Positions 42,148-50,917 of a stretch of 64,000 nt of DNA are shown here, in pieces. The translations under genes and the position numbers were made by a program. The DNA is taken from NCBI GenBank assembly GCA_964503145.1, contig CAZCYV010000002.1, forward strand, positions 372,001 to 436,000. Direction: 5' to 3'. The stretch is from RBG-16-57-11 sp964503145. Lineage in GTDB: Bacteria > Chloroflexota > Anaerolineae > Anaerolineales > UBA4823. The first letter of the stretch is position 1; every line of letters begins with the position of its first letter. Below the pieces are notes generated by a model. It saw nothing but the letters and a program-made list of their open reading frames with translations. It was not told where the DNA came from and did no database searches.

Positions 42148-42474
42148 CTAAAACGGCAGCCCGCCCGCCAGCGGCCCCAGGCGTTCCGCCGCCAGGTTGC
42201 GCGAAGCCTCCAGAGCGTTGTTGAAGGCCGACAGAATCAGGTCTTGCAACATCTCCACATCGGCGTCCTGCAGCAGCGCCGGGTCGATTTCCACGCCCCG
42301 ACAATACTGATTGCCGGTCATGGTGATCTTGACTGCGCCGCCGCCCGCCGATTCGGTGACCGTCTCCTGAGCCAGTTGCTCCTGCACCTGTTGGATCTGC
42401 TCTTGCAACTTTTGAAGCTGCCCCATCATGTTCATCGGGTTTTGCATCTTGGGAGCTTTGAAGCCTTTCGCCAT
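42148..42474 (-). CDS. ybaB: YbaB/EbfC nucleoid-associated protein
   Basis: 108-residue DNA-binding protein. The coiled N-terminal helix (MGQLQKLQEQIQQVQEQLAQ) and the conserved ITMTGNQYCRGVEIDPALL region are typical. It binds DNA as a homodimer; its exact role beside RecR and DnaX is unresolved even in model bacteria. SD GGAGG precedes the ATG by about 4 nt. It lies 15 bp after dnaX and 36 bp before recR, the normal order. Confidence 0.95.
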   Translation of the reverse strand: MAKGFKAPKMQNPMNMMGQLQKLQEQIQQVQEQLAQETVTESAGGGAVKITMTGNQYCRGVEIDPALLQDADVEMLQDLILSAFNNALEASRNLAAERLGPLAGGLPF

Positions 42475-42489
42475 ACCTTCCTCCAGTTT

Positions 42490-44109
42490 TCAATTGATAT
42501 CCACCAGTTCGCCGCCTAGATCGCGCAGCGCCGCCGCCACGATCCCGTCGTTCTCCACGCCGGGGGGCACGGTGTCTCGCCGGCTGATATCTACAATGCA
42601 CTGTACATAGATCTCGCGCCCAAACACCTGCTCCAGGGCAGCGCGCAGCAACGCCAGGCTCTCTGGCTTTTCCATTTTGTTCTTCAGCACGTCGCTGGCG
42701 AAGCTCAAGGTCAATTGGTCGCCGTGCAGCACCCGCGAAGTGCACGAGTTCAGCGCGCCATAGGCGGGTTGACTCTTCTGCCGCACCAGACTCAGAATTT
42801 GCGGCCAGACCGCCGCCAGCTTCTGAGCCGCTTGCGGGTCCGCCGGGGTAGAGTCTGGCGAGATCGGTGGAGCTTTCCGCAGCGCAGCCGGGGCCGTGTC
42901 CTGCGCTGCTTCTGGGGGGGCGGTCTTCGGCGCCTGAGCAGCAGGGGGCGGATTGGGCGCAGGCGTGCGCTGCGTTGGCGGCGCAACGGGCGCCGCTGTC
43001 GGCGGCGGGGGAGCTGCGCTTTCCGCAGTCTGCGGCGCCTCCAGCGCCTCCACGAAGGCCATCTCCAACGGCAGGGCCGGTTGCCAAGCGCTGCGTGCTT
43101 CCACGGCGGCGTAATTGAACGCCCGCACGATCCGCAAAAGCTCCGCCGTGGTGAATTTTTGGGCGTGGCTGGCCATCTGCGCGCGCATCTCGGCCGTGGC
43201 GTCCACCTGGCTGGAATTGCCCATGCGGATCAGCAGCAGATCGCGCAGATAGTCCACGATCTGGCGGGCGAATTGTCGTGGATCGCTGCCGCCATCCAGC
43301 GCGGCGTGGATGCGATCCAGCCCGGCGTCCGCTCGGCGTTCAATCAGCGCCTCCACCACGTCCAGCACCGCCTGGCTGGCTGCCGTGCCCAGGACAGTCT
43401 GGGCGATCTCCAGCGTGATCACCTGGCCGGTAGAGGCCAGTTGGTCCAACAGGGAGATGGCGTCGCGCATCGCTCCGGTGGATTGGCGGGCGATCAGGGT
43501 GAGCGCCTCGGCCTGTGCCTGGATGCCCTCCTGTTCTGCGATGCGTTTCAACTGTTCCACGATTTCTCCCACCGGGATGCGGCGAAACTCATGCCGCTGG
43601 CAGCGCGAGAGCACCGTCGCTGGGATCTTGTGCACCTCGGTTGTCGCCAGGATGAAGATGGCGTGCCTGGGCGGCTCTTCCAGCGTCTTCAACAGCGCGT
43701 TGAAGGCCGCCGTCGAGAGCATATGCACCTCGTCCACGATATAGACCTTGTATCGTCCCTGGTTGGGGGCGAAGTTGATCTTGTCGCGCAGATCGCGCAC
43801 GTCCTCCACGCTGGTGTTGGAAGCCGCGTCGATCTCGATCAGGTCCAGGAAGCGCCCCTGGTTCACCGCCAGGCAGAACTCGCATTCCCCGCAGGGGCGC
43901 TTTGCTAGGTCTTCCTCCTGGCAGTTGACCGCCTTCGCCAGCAGGCGGGCGACGGTGGTCTTGCCCGTGCCCCGCGGCCCGGCGAACAGGTAGGCGTGCG
44001 CCACCCGCCCGGCAGCCAGGGCGTTGCGCAGCGTCTGCACCACGTGCTGCTGCCCGACCACCTCTTCCCAGGTCTGGGGACGCCATTTGCGATACAGCGC
44101 TTGGGACAT
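42490..44109 (-). CDS. dnaX: DNA polymerase III clamp-loader subunit gamma/tau
   Basis: 539-residue AAA+ ATPase of the clamp loader. Walker A GPRGTGKT at residues 44-51, a four-cysteine zinc module starting at NCQEED and including CGECEFC, Walker B VYIVDEVHML and the SRC sensor motif LSRCQRHEF are present. A Pro/Ala-rich linker (~365-430) leads to a C-terminal domain (~435-539) as in tau. Length is between E. coli gamma (431) and tau (643). No A-rich slippery heptamer that would make a short gamma form was noticed in the linker. It heads the dnaX-ybaB-recR unit. Confidence 0.96.
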   Translation of the reverse strand: MSQALYRKWRPQTWEEVVGQQHVVQTLRNALAAGRVAHAYLFAGPRGTGKTTVARLLAKAVNCQEEDLAKRPCGECEFCLAVNQGRFLDLIEIDAASNTSVEDVRDLRDKINFAPNQGRYKVYIVDEVHMLSTAAFNALLKTLEEPPRHAIFILATTEVHKIPATVLSRCQRHEFRRIPVGEIVEQLKRIAEQEGIQAQAEALTLIARQSTGAMRDAISLLDQLASTGQVITLEIAQTVLGTAASQAVLDVVEALIERRADAGLDRIHAALDGGSDPRQFARQIVDYLRDLLLIRMGNSSQVDATAEMRAQMASHAQKFTTAELLRIVRAFNYAAVEARSAWQPALPLEMAFVEALEAPQTAESAAPPPPTAAPVAPPTQRTPAPNPPPAAQAPKTAPPEAAQDTAPAALRKAPPISPDSTPADPQAAQKLAAVWPQILSLVRQKSQPAYGALNSCTSRVLHGDQLTLSFASDVLKNKMEKPESLALLRAALEQVFGREIYVQCIVDISRRDTVPPGVENDGIVAAALRDLGGELVDIN

Positions 44110-44158
44110 GCTGCTATTCTAAACTCAGGCAGTGGTTTTTACAACCCCTGCAATAGAA

Positions 44159-44617
44159 TCACTGGCGGGTATTTAATTGGGGAGGATTGCGCATCAGCGC
44201 GTTGATCTCTTTCTCTGCGTTCAGCTTCAACAACTGGAACTTCTCCGACGGCGCCTGCAAGTTGTAATCGAAGATTGCTTTGTTGATTGCCTCCACCTGC
44301 TCGCGGAACGCCTGCGCCGCGCGCTGCCATTCGGCTTCGGCCTGAGCGTAGGGCTGGCCGCCTTGCAGGGCGCGCCTCCGCCATTCCCAGGCGCGGGCCA
44401 GCGCCTGGCGCGCTGCCTGGATTTGGGCATCGATCTCCTGGCGCGCCGCGATCCAGGGTAGGGTGAAGCCGCTGCTCTTCAGCACGTGGTGCGCCAGTTG
44501 CCACTCGGGATCGGCGTGGGGGTTTTCCTCCAGCTTCAGCGGCTTGCCCTTGCCGGGCAAGTCTTCGAACTTGCCCGCTTCAATGGCTTTGCGGATTTCG
44601 TCTTCGATCTCTGGCAT
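44159..44617 (-). CDS. DUF1992 (DnaJ homologue subfamily C28-like) protein
   Basis: 152-residue soluble helical protein. The N-terminus has the DUF1992 signature: EDEIRKAIEAGKFEDLPGKGKPLKLEEN is split across residues ~5-32, with the core KFEDLPGKGKPL clearly recognisable. The rest is a long helical region rich in Ala, Glu, Gln and Arg. The J domain of eukaryotic DNAJC28 is absent, as usual in bacteria. Function unknown. It lies 50 bp upstream of dnaX on the same strand. Confidence 0.9.
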   Translation of the reverse strand: MPEIEDEIRKAIEAGKFEDLPGKGKPLKLEENPHADPEWQLAHHVLKSSGFTLPWIAARQEIDAQIQAARQALARAWEWRRRALQGGQPYAQAEAEWQRAAQAFREQVEAINKAIFDYNLQAPSEKFQLLKLNAEKEINALMRNPPQLNTRQ

Positions 44618-44690
44618 GTTTCATCACCAGGCTGTAACCGGGATCACCGATTCCGGCCGCAGCGATCAATCCTGTTTGCCGCTCTGCGCC

Positions 44691-45383
44691 TCAGGGCACC
44701 ACGTAGCTGGCCCGCACATTGTTCTGGGGGTCGCGCAGGGTCACCGTCGTGCCCGAGGTCCACACCGGCTGACTCAGCCCCCAGTACAGTTCCACGACCG
44801 AGTTGACGCCAGCACGAGTGTAAATGCTCACTGCGCCGCCCGGAAAGAGAGTCAGTTGCGGAAACTGAGGGAAAATGAACACGTTGCCTTTGTCGTCCTC
44901 CAACCTCCACCCCACCAGCGAAATCTCCCCTTCGCCGCGGTGCTTGAGCAGCACGTGCTCGGTGTCCAGGTCGCCAGCGCCGATCACGCTGTCGATGATC
45001 ACGCTGCCGCGCGGGTTCAGCGGGATGCGCAGCACTTCACCCTCGCCCAGGGGCTGCGAACGGGTGAAGCCGTTCACCGCCACCAGCTCTTCGACGCTGA
45101 CATTGTGCTGTTCCGCGATGCTCTCGAAAGTGTCGCCAGGCTGCACCTGGTAAACCATGAATGCTTCGGTAGGGGTGGGCTGAGGCGCGTCAGGCGCCTG
45201 GGTCGTTTGTAGAGAGGGGTTGTCGGCCGCCGGCCGGGCCAGGCTGCTCAGCGCTCTGGGGAGCAGGTTGCGCGGCAGCGGCCCTGAAAGCTGATCCCAG
45301 ACGAACAAGACCGCCAGGGTGGTGCAGGCGGAAACGAAGATGTTCAACAGCAGATAAAAGGTGAGCCGCTTCCAGGATTTCAT
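44691..45383 (-). CDS. Membrane-anchored LysM plus lamin-tail-domain protein
   Basis: 230-residue exported protein. One N-terminal membrane helix (~7-29, LTFYLLLNIFVSACTTLAVLF split by a Cys) anchors it. A Pro/Thr-rich spacer, a LysM domain (~75-120: YQVQPGDTFESIAEQHNV to VLRIPLN) for glycan binding, and a lamin-tail-like beta domain (~125-230: HVLLKHRGEGEISLVGW, FPGGAVSIYT) follow. The start at 45383 is chosen because the upstream extension of the frame has no hydrophobic or homologous content. LysM-LTD combinations are frequent in Chloroflexota cell-envelope proteins. It probably attaches to envelope polysaccharide; no partner is evident. Confidence 0.9.
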   Translation of the reverse strand: MKSWKRLTFYLLLNIFVSACTTLAVLFVWDQLSGPLPRNLLPRALSSLARPAADNPSLQTTQAPDAPQPTPTEAFMVYQVQPGDTFESIAEQHNVSVEELVAVNGFTRSQPLGEGEVLRIPLNPRGSVIIDSVIGAGDLDTEHVLLKHRGEGEISLVGWRLEDDKGNVFIFPQFPQLTLFPGGAVSIYTRAGVNSVVELYWGLSQPVWTSGTTVTLRDPQNNVRASYVVP

Positions 45384-45467
45384 GTCACATCCATGTCCTT
45401 CACCTTGATCGCCTGAGGGTTGAGGCTGTCCGCTCAGGTTGCGAGAATGATAGCACAAATTCCAGAT

Positions 45468-45502
45468 TGACGGGGGCAAAGTTTGACACTAAAATGCCAC
45501 TA
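45468..45502 (+). promoter_or_regulatory. Promoter of the NYN gene, leaderless geometry
   Basis: TTGACG (45468-45473) and TAAAAT (45490-45495) with a 16-bp spacer; the ATG is at 45502, 6 nt after the -10. No SD is present, so the mRNA should begin at or next to the start codon. Confidence 0.75.
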
Positions 45503-45981
45503 TGCCGTACATCATCGATGGGCATAACCTGATCCCCAAGGTCCCTGGCCTGTCTTTGCAAGAAGTGGACGATGAGCAGCATTTGATCGAAATGTTGCAA
45601 GAATTCTGCCGTCGCCAGCGCAAACAGGTGGAGGTCTTCTTCGATAACGCTCCGCCGGGCGGTGTGCGAGCGCGCAGCCTGGGTTCGGTGACGGCGCGCT
45701 TCGTGCGCCAGGGCGTCCCCGCCGACGATGCCATTCGCAAGCGGCTGGGGAATCTGGGGCGCGCCGCCCGCAACTGGACCGTGGTCAGCTCCGATCACGC
45801 CGTTCAGGCCGAGGCGCGGGCCGCCCAGGCTCAGGTCGTCTCCTCTGAAGCCTTCGCCCGCCTGCTGGTCCGGGTTTTGAGCGAAGCCCCTACGGAACCG
45901 CCTGGGGGCGAGGCCGCGCTCGATCCGGAAGAACTGGATGAATGGCTGCAACTCTTCGGCTCGGATGAGCGGGACATATAG
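45502..45981 (+). CDS. NYN-domain (YacP-like) ribonuclease
   Basis: 159-residue PIN-like nuclease of the YacP/Rae1 family. The first conserved acidic site is in YIIDGHNLIP (Asp5), further acidic positions are in VEVFFDNAPPGG, DDAIRKRL and VVSSDHAVQAEA, which is the usual order of the four metal-binding acidic residues. In Bacillus, Rae1 cuts mRNA in the ribosomal A site; the same role here is only an inference. An acidic C-terminal tail (~137-159) is present. It has its own promoter and seems leaderless. Confidence 0.9.
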   Translation: MPYIIDGHNLIPKVPGLSLQEVDDEQHLIEMLQEFCRRQRKQVEVFFDNAPPGGVRARSLGSVTARFVRQGVPADDAIRKRLGNLGRAARNWTVVSSDHAVQAEARAAQAQVVSSEAFARLLVRVLSEAPTEPPGGEAALDPEELDEWLQLFGSDERDI

Positions 45982-46067
45982 CCGGGCAATATTCGGACTG
46001 TTTTCATCCGATATCTCTAACCCGCTTTTAATCCCAAACAGATCAAAATAAGGTATATTAAATATGC

Positions 46068-46204
46068 CGACACCTGCCCTCCCTGTTTACTGGTAAATCA
46101 TCAGGTGTCGAGTCACCGGTAATCAGCTCGCAGCACGTCCCCCCCGTGTTGTGCTTCCGGTGGCCCTCCTTAGACTGCCGGGCGTGCCCCCCCCACGTCC
46201 GGCA
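46068..46204. ncRNA. Intergenic region with three hairpins, two with poly-C loops (candidate terminators or small RNA)
   Basis: Between the NYN gene (ends 45981) and the convergent phosphatase gene (ends 46224). Hairpin 1: CGACACCTG (46068-46076) with CAGGTGTCG (46102-46110). Hairpin 2: AGCAC (46132-46136) with GTGCT (46151-46155), inner CACG/CGTG, enclosing seven Cs. Hairpin 3: an 11-bp stem (46176-46186 with 46194-46204, one G-U pair) closing a loop of seven Cs. A TATATT box lies at 46054-46059. No U-tract follows either way, so ordinary intrinsic termination is uncertain. Confidence 0.4.
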
Positions 46205-46223
46205 ATCCCTTTAAGATATTTGC

Positions 46224-49200
46224 TCATTCTTCTTCCTGGCGCTTCAAGACCAGCAAGGTCAGATCGTCGGAAGGGGTGCTGTCGGCGATGAACTCCAGCA
46301 CTGCCTGATCGATGCTTTCCAAAAGATCCTGGGCGCCCAGCGCAGCGCCTTCATTTTGGGCCTGGCAGGCAGCGGTTCTTTCGATGATCTGATACAGGCG
46401 CGCCTCGCCGAACGGCTCCCCCAGGGGCGAAAAGGCCTCGGTCACGCCGTCGGTGTACAACACCAAGTGATCGCCGGGTTCCAGTCGGGTCTTCCATCTC
46501 TGAATGCGATTGCCTTCTTCCACACCCAGCGCCATGCCGCCGCCCCTCAGCAGCTCGAGCCGACAGGTGCGCCCGCGCAGCACCACCGGCAGGTTATGAC
46601 CGGCGTTGGCGAACTCTAGCTCGCCCGTATCCAGGTCCAGCACGGCATAGAAGATCGTCACGAACATGCCGCTGGGCGCGTCGGGCACGATGATATCGTT
46701 CGCCCGTTCCAGCACATCTGCCGGCGAGTCGATTTCTTTCACGGTGGCCCGCACCAGGGTGCGCACCAGGGTCATGAACAGCGCTGCCGGCATGCCCTTA
46801 TCGGCCACATCCGCGATCACCAGCCCCAGCCGGTTGCCGGGCAGCTCGAAGTAGTCATAAAAATCGCCGCCCACTTCGCGGGCCGTCCGCCAGCGCACCT
46901 TCAAGTCCCAGCCAGGAAGATCGGGAACGGTTTGAGGCAGGAAAGCGCGCTGGATCTCGCGCGCCAGTTGCATTTCGCGCTCCAGCCGCTCTTGCTCCCT
47001 CATCTCGCGCTGCAAGAGGTCGTTTTGAATCGCCAGCGCCGCCTGTTGCGAGATGCCGGTGATGATCTCGAGACGCTTGCTGCGCAGGCGCCGATTAGCG
47101 TTGCTGGCGCTCAGCCCCACCCCAGGCGCAGGCTCAGGCTCTTCTACCAGGAAAACTCCCAGCACTTTGCCTTTCACTGAAAGCGGAAAGGCGAGCAGCA
47201 GGCAGGGTGCATTCTCCAAATAGTCCTCGACTTGATCCACCTCTGGCGCCGCCAGATAAGTCCAGTCCTCCGGCACCCGTTCCGAGGCCGAGATCTCGCC
47301 CCACAGCGGGTGGGCCAGCAAGGTGTCTTCGATGAGCACGGCATCCAGCAGCGGGAATTCGCCCAGGGCATGCCCGGCGACCTCGGCTGCGCGCGGCAAG
47401 CCATACGACTGCGCCAGTCGGAAGACATTCTGCGCTTCGTCCCACAGGTAAATCAGGGCACGCTTGACGCCGACCAGGATCGGGGTGATGCGCACGATCG
47501 AGCCTAGCGCTTCGTCCAGATCAGCCGAAGAGACCACCGCCTGAGCCACCTGCAATAGCGCCACAGAAATGTAGGCCTCTTCTTTCTGGGATTTCTGCAG
47601 GTAGATGTTATCCACGGCGACGGCCGTCTGGTGGGCGATGCCCTGCAAAATCGCCAGCCGCTCGTCGAAGAACGCATCCAGCGATTTGCCGCTGTTCAAT
47701 GTCGGGCTGCTGTAATCCACCAGCATCACGCCCAACACCTCATTGCGCGCCGCCAGCGGCACCAGCACCGACAACCCTGTCCCTCGCCGCTGCTCGGTCA
47801 GCGCCTCGGGGTGCAAAATGCTCGTCAGGCGCTGGTCGTCTTCGTCGCCATGGAGGATCACTGGATGCCGTTCGGCCGCCAGATGGTCTAGCGCGGGCAC
47901 GTCCCCTGGGGCAAAACGCCAGCGTTCGAACTCCGCCTGTTGCTCCTTGCTCAGTCCAGAAGCCGCCACGGGGACGAAATCGCCTTCCTCGTCTCGGATA
48001 TACAGCAAACAGGCGCGCACACCTGCCAGCATGGGGGTGATATGGATCACCGTAGCCAGCAACTCATTCAAATTGTTGATAGATTGGGTGGCGTTCGCCA
48101 CCTGTAGCAGGACAGTCGAAACCCAGGCCTGTTCGTGAGCCTCCTCATAAAGGCGAGCATTCTCGATAGCCACCGCGGCGTAGCTGGCAAAGGCCGCCGT
48201 CATGCTTTGCGCCTCTGAACCGTAGCGGCCCGCCGTGTGATGCGCCAAGATCAGCAACCCACGCGGCTGATCGCGCACCCTCAGCGGCGCGGCGATCGCC
48301 GAGTAGTCCGCCGGGAAATGCAAGGCTGCGCCCAATGGCTCATAGGCCGCTCCCGCCTTGCGGATCACCGGCTCCTCGGCCTGCAGCGCCTCCCGCAGCC
48401 AGCCGGAAGCTTGGCGGGACAATTCCTCGCTCACTTCTGGCAGGTTGAAAGCCAGCACCTCTTCCGGGGTCAGCCCGATCTCCAGGTCCAGATCGGCTGC
48501 CCCCATCACTGCTGCCAGGTGCAACTCAGGCAGGTTTTCGCCGCTTTCATCGCTGGCTTCGCTGTTCATCAGCCAGATCGCTGCCAGGTCCAGCGGCAAG
48601 CTGCGCCCTAGCTCGGCCAGGATCACCTGCAGCACCCGCTCCGAATCGGCCTCCGCCGAGAGCAGGCCGGCCACCTCGCGCAGGCTGTCTGCCGCCTGGC
48701 GGCGCCAGAGTTCCGAGCGATACAATTGGGCGTTGCGCATGGCGATTGCAATGTGGTCTGCCAGCGCCTCGAACAGAAAACGATCGTCCTCGCTGAAGGC
48801 GTTGAGTTGCTCGCTCTGGATGTCCAGGACGCCCAGCACCTGTCCGCCGAAGACCAGCGGCACGGTCAGCTCCGAGCAGGTGTTGTCGGGGGGGAAAGGT
48901 GAAGGCAGATAGCGCGGCTCCTGGCTCACATCGTTTGCCAGCACCGTCTCACCATGCCTGGCCGCCCAGACGATCATGCCTTGCTCCGCGTCCAAGTCGT
49001 AAGCAAATTGCTGTTCGACGAAAAACTGGCTGCGGGATCCGCCTCCCGCTTCATAGAAAACCTTACGTCGCCCGGGATGCACCGAGAACAGGTGGACGAA
49101 TGGGTATCCGAATCGCTTCTGGATCAGATCGACCACTTCGTTGAGCAGCTTGCCCTGATCCAGGATAGAGGTGATTGCGCTGCTCACCTCGTACACGGTG

Positions 49201-49811
49201 GCGAGCTGGCTGGCGCGACGTTGCAAGCGCCAGCGCTCCTCGGAAAGGCGTAAGCCAGCCTGCCAGGCCAGGGCCGCCTGAGTGGCCAACGCTTCCAGGA
49301 GTTTGATTTCATCTGCGGTGAACGGCGTTTCTGAGCGGGCCGCCTGCAGCGCGCCAAGCGCCTGGCCTGCGCCTCCTTCGGGGCTACGAATCAGCAGGGG
49401 AGCTGCGCAGACATGCGCAGGGCGGTTGGTTTCTTCTACCGTCCAACAGGCGCTGCTGTTCGCTTCCAGCGCCAAACAGGCGCCGCGTTTCTCCAGGCAG
49501 GCGCGCATCAGCGGAGACGCCGCTCCGGTCAGACTTTCCAACACGGCTATACCCTGCGGCCTGCCGATGAGTTGGCTTACAAAGGCCTCTTCCAACCAGA
49601 TCGCGGCTTCCGCCTGGAGCGCCTGGGCGACTGCATCCACCAGGAGCTGTTTTTGTTTTCTTAGGGCCTCTTCGGCAGAGAGTTGATCGCTAACAGCCTG
49701 CTCCGTCAAATAGAGCAACCTCTCCCCCAAACCCAGCACCTGCTGCAGGGGATCTGCAGCCGATAGACGGCCAGCTATCGGTGCAGGGGATCCCGGCTTA
49801 CCGGCGCCCAT
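46224..49811 (-). CDS. Multi-GAF PP2C-type (SpoIIE/RsbU-like) serine phosphatase
   Basis: 1195-residue cytosolic signalling phosphatase. The first ~960 residues contain five GAF-like units, recognisable from their repeated ends (ALAWQAGLRL, AIAMRNAQLY, AVAIENARLY, AVAVDNIYLQ, ALAIQNDLLQ) and linking helices. The C-terminal PP2C domain (~965-1190) has the metal-binding sites VGGDFYDYFEL, VIADVADKGMPAAL, the ANAGHNLP element, LYTDGVTEAF and DDLTLLVL; all look intact. In RsbU systems such enzymes dephosphorylate the STAS anti-anti-sigma factor; the partner here is probably the STAS protein encoded upstream. Its start codon directly abuts the stop of the kinase gene (TAAATG). The ligands of the GAF units are unknown. 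Confidence 0.93.
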   Translation of the reverse strand: MGAGKPGSPAPIAGRLSAADPLQQVLGLGERLLYLTEQAVSDQLSAEEALRKQKQLLVDAVAQALQAEAAIWLEEAFVSQLIGRPQGIAVLESLTGAASPLMRACLEKRGACLALEANSSACWTVEETNRPAHVCAAPLLIRSPEGGAGQALGALQAARSETPFTADEIKLLEALATQAALAWQAGLRLSEERWRLQRRASQLATVYEVSSAITSILDQGKLLNEVVDLIQKRFGYPFVHLFSVHPGRRKVFYEAGGGSRSQFFVEQQFAYDLDAEQGMIVWAARHGETVLANDVSQEPRYLPSPFPPDNTCSELTVPLVFGGQVLGVLDIQSEQLNAFSEDDRFLFEALADHIAIAMRNAQLYRSELWRRQAADSLREVAGLLSAEADSERVLQVILAELGRSLPLDLAAIWLMNSEASDESGENLPELHLAAVMGAADLDLEIGLTPEEVLAFNLPEVSEELSRQASGWLREALQAEEPVIRKAGAAYEPLGAALHFPADYSAIAAPLRVRDQPRGLLILAHHTAGRYGSEAQSMTAAFASYAAVAIENARLYEEAHEQAWVSTVLLQVANATQSINNLNELLATVIHITPMLAGVRACLLYIRDEEGDFVPVAASGLSKEQQAEFERWRFAPGDVPALDHLAAERHPVILHGDEDDQRLTSILHPEALTEQRRGTGLSVLVPLAARNEVLGVMLVDYSSPTLNSGKSLDAFFDERLAILQGIAHQTAVAVDNIYLQKSQKEEAYISVALLQVAQAVVSSADLDEALGSIVRITPILVGVKRALIYLWDEAQNVFRLAQSYGLPRAAEVAGHALGEFPLLDAVLIEDTLLAHPLWGEISASERVPEDWTYLAAPEVDQVEDYLENAPCLLLAFPLSVKGKVLGVFLVEEPEPAPGVGLSASNANRRLRSKRLEIITGISQQAALAIQNDLLQREMREQERLEREMQLAREIQRAFLPQTVPDLPGWDLKVRWRTAREVGGDFYDYFELPGNRLGLVIADVADKGMPAALFMTLVRTLVRATVKEIDSPADVLERANDIIVPDAPSGMFVTIFYAVLDLDTGELEFANAGHNLPVVLRGRTCRLELLRGGGMALGVEEGNRIQRWKTRLEPGDHLVLYTDGVTEAFSPLGEPFGEARLYQIIERTAACQAQNEGAALGAQDLLESIDQAVLEFIADSTPSDDLTLLVLKRQEEE

Positions 49812-50333
49812 TTACTTCTCCTTACGCTTGATCATCCGCAATAGATTGCAGTTCTTGCCAAGCTCCAGGTTCTTCGTGAAGGAGAACTGGACTTCATCCA
49901 TGAGCTGGAAGATGAAATACAAACCCAGGCCCCCCACCTCGCGCTCTTCTAGTTCGGCATCCAGGTTCGGCCCCGGCACCTGGCTCGGGTCAAAGGGCCT
50001 GCCGCAGTCGATCAGTGTGATGATCAAATCATCTCCCGCGATCTCACAGGTGCACTCGATTTTCTCCAGGCACTCCCCCCCATAAGCGTGTTCGACGATA
50101 TTGCTGAAGGCCTCGTCAACGGCGAGTTGCACCGCATACACCGCAGCGGGTTCTAACCCGCACTCTTCAGCGGACTCGGCCACGAATTCCCGCACTCGCT
50201 CCAGATTTTCGAACTGCGCGGTCAGAGTGATAGATCGTTTAGAACGCACCGATGAACCCGTAAAAGCCCCGTATTCTGCGCCACTTTCCTGCGAAATCTC
50301 CGGCTGTAAAGAGTCAGACAACGCATCAACCAT
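49812..50333 (-). CDS. RsbW-like anti-sigma/serine kinase (HATPase_c_2)
   Basis: 173-residue GHKL-fold protein of the RsbW/SpoIIAB class. The N-box is VYAVQLAVDEAFSNIVEHAYGG (near residues 75-96, read here as two parts around DEAFSNIVEHA), followed by LIDCGRPFDPSQVP and the glycine-rich lid EVGGLGLYFIFQLMDEVQF. It should phosphorylate the STAS protein on serine and bind an as yet unseen target. An extra N-terminal ~30 residues precede the fold. I see no SD before the chosen ATG; an internal start is possible. It sits between the STAS and PP2C genes. Confidence 0.92.
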   Translation of the reverse strand: MVDALSDSLQPEISQESGAEYGAFTGSSVRSKRSITLTAQFENLERVREFVAESAEECGLEPAAVYAVQLAVDEAFSNIVEHAYGGECLEKIECTCEIAGDDLIITLIDCGRPFDPSQVPGPNLDAELEEREVGGLGLYFIFQLMDEVQFSFTKNLELGKNCNLLRMIKRKEK

Positions 50334-50361
50334 GAATCAACGCCAGTTAAGGCTAAATTTA

Positions 50362-50391
50362 GAGGCTGAAGGGAATCCGACCTTCAGCCTC
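50362..50391 (-). terminator. Hairpin between the STAS and kinase genes
   Basis: Perfect 11-bp stem GAGGCTGAAGG (50362-50372) with CCTTCAGCCTC (50381-50391), 8-nt loop. On the minus strand it is followed by TAAATTTAG. It may terminate part of the STAS transcripts and so set the STAS-to-kinase ratio. Confidence 0.65.
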
Positions 50392-50419
50392 CACAACGCG
50401 CAATTTCATCGTTCTTTGG

Positions 50420-50755
50420 CTATAACGAGCCGACTGCGTCGAGCACATTATCGAAGAACCGGAACAGCGGCACAAACCCCGCCAGCTCGAGCGCGTCATA
50501 AATGCGCTTGGGCACGGCCGCCAGCACGACCTCGCCGCGGTTGTACCGTTTGCAGGTCTTCTGAGTGCTGATGAGCACACGCAAACCGGCGCTGGACATA
50601 AACTCGACCTCGTTCAGGTCCAAGACAATCTTGAACCGGCCCGCGCCGGTGATATCCTCCAGCGTCTTGGCAAGTTGGGGGGCGGTGGCACTATCGATCC
50701 GTCCGCTGACTTTGACCAGATCGCAATGCTTGTATTGGCTGGCGATCACTTCCAT
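50420..50755 (-). CDS. STAS-domain anti-anti-sigma factor
   Basis: 111-residue single STAS domain. The regulatory serine is in EFMSSAGLRVLI (Ser54/Ser55), preceded by the strand FKIVLDLNEV, as in SpoIIAA/RsbV. The unphosphorylated form should sequester the kinase encoded next door; the GAF-PP2C enzyme would reset it. ATG at 50755 has SD GGAGG 7 nt upstream; a TTG two codons earlier is ignored. It is the first gene of the STAS-kinase-phosphatase set on the minus strand. Confidence 0.94.
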   Translation of the reverse strand: MEVIASQYKHCDLVKVSGRIDSATAPQLAKTLEDITGAGRFKIVLDLNEVEFMSSAGLRVLISTQKTCKRYNRGEVVLAAVPKRIYDALELAGFVPLFRFFDNVLDAVGSL

Positions 50756-50917
50756 GGGCAAACCTCCGCTGTTGTCTGGTTCTCGCTCGGCTGGAAAATT
50801 CCATCCAGGTAGGTATTATAACACAGCCCATCGAGGCCAATCTTTTTGCCACGCGCGGCGCTTTTCAGAGGTAAAATCGGCTTTGAGGACGCCACACCTG
50901 GAACACTGGAGAGGCCA

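Noticed and set aside
42900..43020. Programmed frameshift site in dnaX for a short gamma form
   Set aside because: The Pro/Ala linker region is GC-rich and I saw no A-rich slippery heptamer.
42715..43908. 397-codon open frame on the plus strand
   Set aside because: Antisense to dnaX, Arg-rich shadow.
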